A stretch of DNA of 64,000 nt from Mycolicibacterium moriokaense (GTDB taxonomy: Bacteria > Actinomycetota > Actinomycetes > Mycobacteriales > Mycobacteriaceae): positions 62,001-126,000 of the forward strand of contig NZ_QQBJ01000015.1 of NCBI RefSeq assembly GCF_003347205.1. Reading direction: 5' to 3'. Positions 59,988 through 64,000 of this stretch are shown here, piece by piece; positions within the stretch are counted from its first letter, which is position 1, and the number at the start of each line of letters is the position of its first letter. The translations under genes and the position numbers were made by a program. The notes under the pieces are model-generated. The model did no database searches and was not told the origin of the DNA. It saw only the letters and a program-made list of their open reading frames with translations.

Positions 59988-61241
59988 GTGTCCGCTTCCG
60001 ATCTGCGCCAGACCGTCGACGCGGTGTGGCGCATGGAGGCCGCCAAGATCGTGGCGACGCTGACCAGGGCCGTCGGCGACGTCGGACTCGCCGAGGACCT
60101 GGCGCAGGAGGCGCTGGTCGACGCACTGACGCAGTGGCCGGCCGGCGGCGTTCCGCGCAACCCGGGCGCGTGGCTGACCACCGTCGCCAAGCGCAAGGCG
60201 ATCGACCAGTGGCGGCGCCACGACAACCTGGACACCAAGTACGCGGCGCTGGCCCGCGACCTGGAAACCCGGATCGACGACCCCGCGTGGGACCCCGACC
60301 GGATCGACGACGACGTGCTGCGGCTGATCTTCATCTCGTCGCACCCCGTCCTGCCGCGGGAGGGACAGATCGCGCTGACCCTGCGCGTCGTCGGCGGGCT
60401 GACCACCGAGGAGATCGCGCGGGCGTTCCTGTCCTCGACGCCGACGGTCGCGGCGCGCATCACCAGGGCGAAGAAGACGCTGGCGGCGGCGAACGTGGCG
60501 TTCGAGGTGCCCGACCCCGCCGAGTACCCGCAGCGGCTGTCGTCGGTGCTGTCGGTGATCTACCTGATCTACAACGAGGGCTACTCGGCGTCGTTCGGCC
60601 AGCGCTGGATTCGCGACGAGCTGTGTAGCGAGGCGCTGCGCCTCGGCCGGGTGCTCGCCGCCCTTGTTCCAGACGAGCCGGAGGTGCACGGCCTGGTGTC
60701 GCTGATGGAGTTGCAGTCGTCCCGGTTCGCGGCACGCACCGACGAAGACGGCACGCCGATCCTGCTGGAGAACCAGAACCGCGCCAAGTGGGACCGCGCG
60801 CAGATCGGCCGCGGGGTGGCCGCGCTGCAGCGCGCCGCGCAGGCCGTCGACAAGAAGGGCACCGGCTGGGGGCCGTACGCACTGCAGGCCGCGCTAGCCG
60901 AATGCCACGCCACCGCAGCGACTTCCGCCGACACCGACTGGCATCGGATCGTCACCCTCTACGACGGGCTGATACAGATCGCGCCGTCGCCGGTCGTCGC
61001 GCTGAACCGGGCCGTCGCGGTGGCGATGGCGTCCGGGCCGCAGGCAGGCCTGCGGATCGTCGACGGCTTGACCGGGCTGGACGGGTCCTACCTACTGCCC
61101 AGCGTTCGCGGCGAGCTGCTGGCCCGGCTCGGACGCAGCGATGAAGCCGCCGACGAGTTCGCGAAGGCCGCGGACCTCGCCGACAACGCCAGGGAGCGAG
61201 ACGTGTTGCTGGACAAGGCCGCTCGGGCGCGCAGCGGCTAG
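59988..61241 (+). CDS. ECF42-type RNA polymerase sigma factor
   Basis: 417 aa from GTG 59988. Sigma-2 region 'VGLAEDLAQEALVDALTQWP...PGAWLTTVAKRKAIDQWRR', sigma-4 region 'LTLRVVGGLTTEEIARAFLSSTPTVAARITRAKKTLA', then a long C-terminal helical (TPR-like) extension from about residue 190 ('IYLIYNEGYSASFGQRWIRDELCSEALRLGRVLA'). This layout defines ECF42, which has no anti-sigma factor and controls DGPF genes. The DGPF gene at 53463 is the obvious target. Confidence 0.9.
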   Translation: MSASDLRQTVDAVWRMEAAKIVATLTRAVGDVGLAEDLAQEALVDALTQWPAGGVPRNPGAWLTTVAKRKAIDQWRRHDNLDTKYAALARDLETRIDDPAWDPDRIDDDVLRLIFISSHPVLPREGQIALTLRVVGGLTTEEIARAFLSSTPTVAARITRAKKTLAAANVAFEVPDPAEYPQRLSSVLSVIYLIYNEGYSASFGQRWIRDELCSEALRLGRVLAALVPDEPEVHGLVSLMELQSSRFAARTDEDGTPILLENQNRAKWDRAQIGRGVAALQRAAQAVDKKGTGWGPYALQAALAECHATAATSADTDWHRIVTLYDGLIQIAPSPVVALNRAVAVAMASGPQAGLRIVDGLTGLDGSYLLPSVRGELLARLGRSDEAADEFAKAADLADNARERDVLLDKAARARSG

Positions 61242-61861
61242 GCGCCAGGGACGCCGGTGCGGGTGGCGACCGAATCGGGCGCCGCCGTGTCGAACACGTC
61301 GATGACGACGTCCTGGTCTCGGTAGCCGCCGATCCGGTGCAGACCCGAGGTGGCGGCGATGACGCCGTTGGTCTCGTCGCCCGCCATCGGGTAGTCCGCC
61401 ACGCGATGGCGCCAGTGCGCGGCGACCACCGTCGCGGGGTTGGTCAGCCGCGGCAGTTCGCGGTCCAGGATGGCCCGCAGCGCGTCCGGCCTCAGGTAGT
61501 AACCGACCTCCGACAACAGCACCAGATCGAAATCCGTTGCCGGCCAACCGTCGTCGATTGATCGCTGCAACAGCGTGACCCGGTCGCGGCTACCCGAGCC
61601 GGTCAGCCGCCGATCGGTGGCCTCCAGCGCGGCGGGCACCACGTCGGTTGCGGTGACCCTGTCGCAGCGCGCCGCGAGCCGCTCGGTGACCGTTCCCACC
61701 GAACAGCCGGGTTCGAAAGCGTGCCGGTAGCGCGAATGCGGCAGCACCGCCATCGTGATGTCGAGTTTGCGCCGCTCGTACCAGCGGTCCTGCAGCTGCC
61801 ACGGGTCCGTCGCCGCCGCGTACATCTCGGCGAAATACGCGTCGGGCATGCGCGCGGTCAT
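61238..61861 (-). CDS. NodS-like SAM-dependent methyltransferase
   Basis: 207 aa from ATG 61861 (ATGA overlap with the dehydrogenase-like gene). 'YFAEMYAAATDPWQLQDRWYERRKLDITMAVLPHSRYRHAFEPGCSVGTVTERLAARCDRVTATDVVPAAL' region (given in part) is the NodS-type SAM fold. NodS N-methylates a de-acetylated glucosamine. Last gene of a four-gene operon; its stop shares CTAG with the convergent sigma factor gene. Confidence 0.85.
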   Translation of the reverse strand: MTARMPDAYFAEMYAAATDPWQLQDRWYERRKLDITMAVLPHSRYRHAFEPGCSVGTVTERLAARCDRVTATDVVPAALEATDRRLTGSGSRDRVTLLQRSIDDGWPATDFDLVLLSEVGYYLRPDALRAILDRELPRLTNPATVVAAHWRHRVADYPMAGDETNGVIAATSGLHRIGGYRDQDVVIDVFDTAAPDSVATRTGVPGA

Positions 61862-62793
61862 CGCAGCCGCCCCGCCAGCCGTCCGAGTTCGGCGAGGTCG
61901 CGTTCGGCGTGGCTCTGCCGCACGTACATCGTCAGGTCGGCGACCCGCGCCGCGTGCTCGGCATCCGAGGCCAGCGGGCCCGGCCCGAGTGCGCGTCCGG
62001 TCCGGCGGATCGTCTCCTCCACCGCGGTTTCCACCGTCGCGCGTGTCCGTCGCGCGATCAACTCGGCGCGTCCGCTGCTGTTCGACGGGTCGGCGTCGAC
62101 CTCGTGGGCCGCCGACAGCAGCGCCGCCTCGGCCGCGGCGAGTGCGGCGTCGACGGCGCCGAGATGCGCCAGCGTGTGCGGATCGACGGACTCGCGGGCC
62201 CCCCGCGCGTACAGCGGCGCTGCGACGGCACGCGCGCCACCCAGCCAGCACGCGCTGACCCCGATCGCGCCGTGCCAGAAACCGGCCCGGGCCAGATACT
62301 CGCCCGGCGCCCCGACCGCGACCGCGGGCGTGCCCGTGAACTGGACCGAACGCGTGTCGGAGTCCGCCATGCCCGCGTTGCGCCACTCGCCGGGCAGCGG
62401 CCGCACGCTCGGATCGCCGAGGTCGACCGCGAACAAACCCCGCCGCCGGTCATCGATGCGGGCCGTCACCAGCGCTTGCGTGCAGATGCTCGCTCCTGAG
62501 CACCACACCTTGACGCCGTCGAGGACGACATCGTCGCCGTCACCCGTCGCGCGCAGCACGGCGTCGCCCGACTCGGCGGCCCAGACCCCCCACAGCTGAT
62601 CCGGTTTGGGCTCGGGTCCGCGCAGTTCGGCGAGGATCGCGACGGCGTCGGTGTGCGCCTCGGCCAGCCGGCCCGCGACCACGTCGGCTTCGGTCAGGTC
62701 GGCCAGCCGCTGCCATCGCCGGGCGGTGTGGCCGGAACCCGGCAGCGGTAGGTCCAGCTCGCCTGCCGCCAGCCAGTCGCCCACTGTGGTCAT
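61858..62793 (-). CDS. Acyl-CoA dehydrogenase-like protein
   Basis: 311 aa from ATG 62793. Middle domain 'DGDDVVLDGVKVWCSGASICTQALVTAR' and C-terminal helical domain with 'HLGAVDAALAAAEAALLSAAHEVDAD' follow the acyl-CoA dehydrogenase fold, but the protein is about 80 residues shorter than usual, with a reduced N-terminal domain, and the catalytic Glu is not obvious. It may be a non-canonical flavoprotein. Coupled on both sides by ATGA overlaps. Confidence 0.75.
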   Translation of the reverse strand: MTTVGDWLAAGELDLPLPGSGHTARRWQRLADLTEADVVAGRLAEAHTDAVAILAELRGPEPKPDQLWGVWAAESGDAVLRATGDGDDVVLDGVKVWCSGASICTQALVTARIDDRRRGLFAVDLGDPSVRPLPGEWRNAGMADSDTRSVQFTGTPAVAVGAPGEYLARAGFWHGAIGVSACWLGGARAVAAPLYARGARESVDPHTLAHLGAVDAALAAAEAALLSAAHEVDADPSNSSGRAELIARRTRATVETAVEETIRRTGRALGPGPLASDAEHAARVADLTMYVRQSHAERDLAELGRLAGRLR

Positions 62794-63527
62794 GTGCCCG
62801 CGGCCTTCCTCAGCACCGAGCCGGACAGATCGCGCAGATGCTTTGCGAAGCCGCCAGGCGCCCGACCGTCTCGCCGGTCCGAGGTCGCCACCGACAACGC
62901 GGCATCGCGGTGGATGCGCATGCTCGCCGCCTCGAAGCGGTCGACGAGTTCGACGTCCTCGCCGGTCGGCAGCGCGCGGAAGCCGCCGACCGCCCAGTAC
63001 GCATCGGCGCGGAAACCCATGTTGGCACCGTGAATGTGGTTGTGGCCCCGCCCTTTCTGGCCCGGCCCAATCTGGCCCGGCTCTTTGGCGTGATAGGCGC
63101 GAAGATAGCGACGGGCCACCTCGGCCGGATAGTGCCGCCAGTTGGGCACCCGCACGACCCCGAGCACCATGTCGGCGTCGGCCGCGCTCATCTTCAGCAA
63201 CCAATCGGCGGGCACCACGCTGTCGGCATCCGTGGTCGCGTACCAGGTGTGCGCCGGCTCGACGGAATCACACAGCGGCAACGCGTACTCGAAACCGGCG
63301 GCCCTGGCCGCACCGACATTGCCCGCGTCGACGGAAACGAAATGCACGTCCGGACCGAACTGCCCCACCAGGCGGTCGCTTCCGTCGTCGGTGGCGTCGA
63401 GCACCACGACGGTCAGCACCGGAACCGGCAGGCACAGCGCGGCGGTCGCCAGCGCCCGCAGACAGCGCGGCAGGTGCGCCAATTCGTTGTGCGCCGGCAC
63501 CACAACGACGGACTTGGCCAGTTCCAT
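62790..63527 (-). CDS. Family 2 glycosyltransferase
   Basis: 245 aa. GT-A fold: 'SVVVVPAHNELAHLPRCLRALA', 'VVLDATDDGSD', 'TWYATTDADSVVPADWLLKM' (DxD-type) and 'GANMGFRADAYWAVGGFRALPTGEDVELVDRF' (ED motif). Uses a nucleotide sugar; acceptor unknown. Operon partner of PIG-L, dehydrogenase-like and NodS-like genes. Confidence 0.85.
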   Translation of the reverse strand: MELAKSVVVVPAHNELAHLPRCLRALATAALCLPVPVLTVVVLDATDDGSDRLVGQFGPDVHFVSVDAGNVGAARAAGFEYALPLCDSVEPAHTWYATTDADSVVPADWLLKMSAADADMVLGVVRVPNWRHYPAEVARRYLRAYHAKEPGQIGPGQKGRGHNHIHGANMGFRADAYWAVGGFRALPTGEDVELVDRFEAASMRIHRDAALSVATSDRRDGRAPGGFAKHLRDLSGSVLRKAAGT

Positions 63528-63576
63528 GCCAGGCTAAATAGCCAAAACGACGTCGCTTCACACCTGCGCGTCGGGA

Positions 63577-64000
63577 CTAGCCGACGAAGACGATCTCACC
63601 GACCGCCAACTGACGCTCGATGACATCGGAGGGCAGCAATGGCGGCCCGTCGGCGCGCTGCACCTGGCTGGCGAAACAGCGCACCGCTTCGGTCTTGACC
63701 GCGAGGTCTGCCGATGCCACCTCGATGCTCCTGGCCCGCTGCCAGGGGACGGCCGGGTCGTCGGGGGTCGCCCAGTGCCACATCCAGATCGGGTATTCGA
63801 CGAACACCGCGCCGGCGCTCCTCGCGGCGGCGGCCGCGGCCCGCCCGGTCGCTTCGTGGTCGGGATGACCGTCACCTCGCCAGGTCGCCGCACACCACGC
63901 CCCCGGATCGAAGCCGGCCAGCAGCGCCTCCAGCCTGATGGTCAGCCGCATCTCGTGGGTCGCCACCTCTCCGTCGGGCATCCGCAGGAAGATCGGCTTC
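63577..64000 (-). CDS. PIG-L-type deacetylase, C-terminal part
   Basis: The frame runs off the right edge; about 140 C-terminal residues are present. 'CAATWRGDGHPDHEATGRAAAAAAR' is the second zinc-binding motif of PIG-L/LmbE N-acetylglucosamine deacetylases (HPDH). 'VFVEYPIWMWHW' follows, as in this family. The first zinc motif (AHPDD-type) must lie outside the window. Separated by about 50 bp from the glycosyltransferase gene. Confidence 0.85.
   Translation of the reverse strand, partial: KPIFLRMPDGEVATHEMRLTIRLEALLAGFDPGAWCAATWRGDGHPDHEATGRAAAAAARSAGAVFVEYPIWMWHWATPDDPAVPWQRARSIEVASADLAVKTEAVRCFASQVQRADGPPLLPSDVIERQLAVGEIVFVG

Noticed and set aside
57418-60126. 902-residue start for the P-type ATPase
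   Set aside because: The extra N-terminus is Arg/Pro-rich and overlaps the divergent sigma factor gene; GTG 59835 has a good ribosome site.

Overview
The window is from a mycobacterium, most likely a rapid grower (Mycolicibacterium type). Support: high GC, an antigen-85 mycolyltransferase, EspC-type ESX proteins, F420-type enzymes, mycobacterial lipoproteins, and a gene set that (from memory) matches the M. tuberculosis Rv0551c-Rv0566c block: yajQ, glycerol-3-phosphate dehydrogenase, htpX, grcC1, menJ, menG, mgtA, an Rv0556-like gene, menD, bpoC-like, menC, an amidohydrolase and fadD8. Several unrelated cassettes are spliced between these genes.

Bases 1 to about 7,080 are the right end of an integrated phage-like element. 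It has lower GC and holds short, translationally coupled genes: YopX-like, AP2-like, WhiB-like, VRR-NUC, small membrane proteins, a tyrosine integrase and an HNH/AP2 endonuclease. It abuts the 3' end of a tRNA-Tyr gene (7117-7199, minus strand), which is the probable attachment site. The left end lies outside the window. A 200-bp non-coding stretch with three hairpins (1387-1589) and a divergent promoter region (about 3320-3520) look regulatory.

From 7.2 kb on the DNA is host chromosome. At 7.3-13.9 kb lie an EspC/DUF1023 hydrolase/lipoprotein group, yajQ, gpsA, a MarR regulator with likely operators before an F420-type reductase gene, and secreted proteins. At 14-24 kb, on the minus strand, are a DUF4396 protein, a sugar transporter, a membrane hydrolase, a three-subunit Cys-type formate dehydrogenase with an NrfD quinone module, and DUF998/DUF2784 membrane proteins. 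At 24-39 kb are htpX and menaquinone genes (grcC1, menJ, menG, menD), an Ag85-like enzyme, a putative aconitase, mgtA and a BpoC-like hydrolase. At 39-50 kb are a flavin monooxygenase/ClC/MarR operon, two DJ-1/GlxA proteins, an MpaB-type oxygenase between two paralogous mini membrane proteins, menC, an MPTR-like secreted repeat protein, a TspO-SOUL operon, and a PadR/DinB-like divergent pair. At 50-64 kb are an amidohydrolase, a DGPF protein, fadD8 with a KstR-type box, a PPK2/P-type ATPase operon, an ECF42-type sigma factor, and a four-gene operon (PIG-L deacetylase, GT2, acyl-CoA-dehydrogenase-like, NodS-like methyltransferase) running off the right end.

Regulatory sequence ties parts together. 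Four sites match GTTT-N15-GGGTAA, a sigma-F-type promoter: before the formate dehydrogenase operon, DUF2784/DUF998, the aconitase and tspO. A fifth, weaker site lies before the MPTR-like gene. The last two also share an identical palindrome just downstream of the -10. A long-hairpin intergenic repeat occurs three times; two inverted copies flank one small gene of unknown function.
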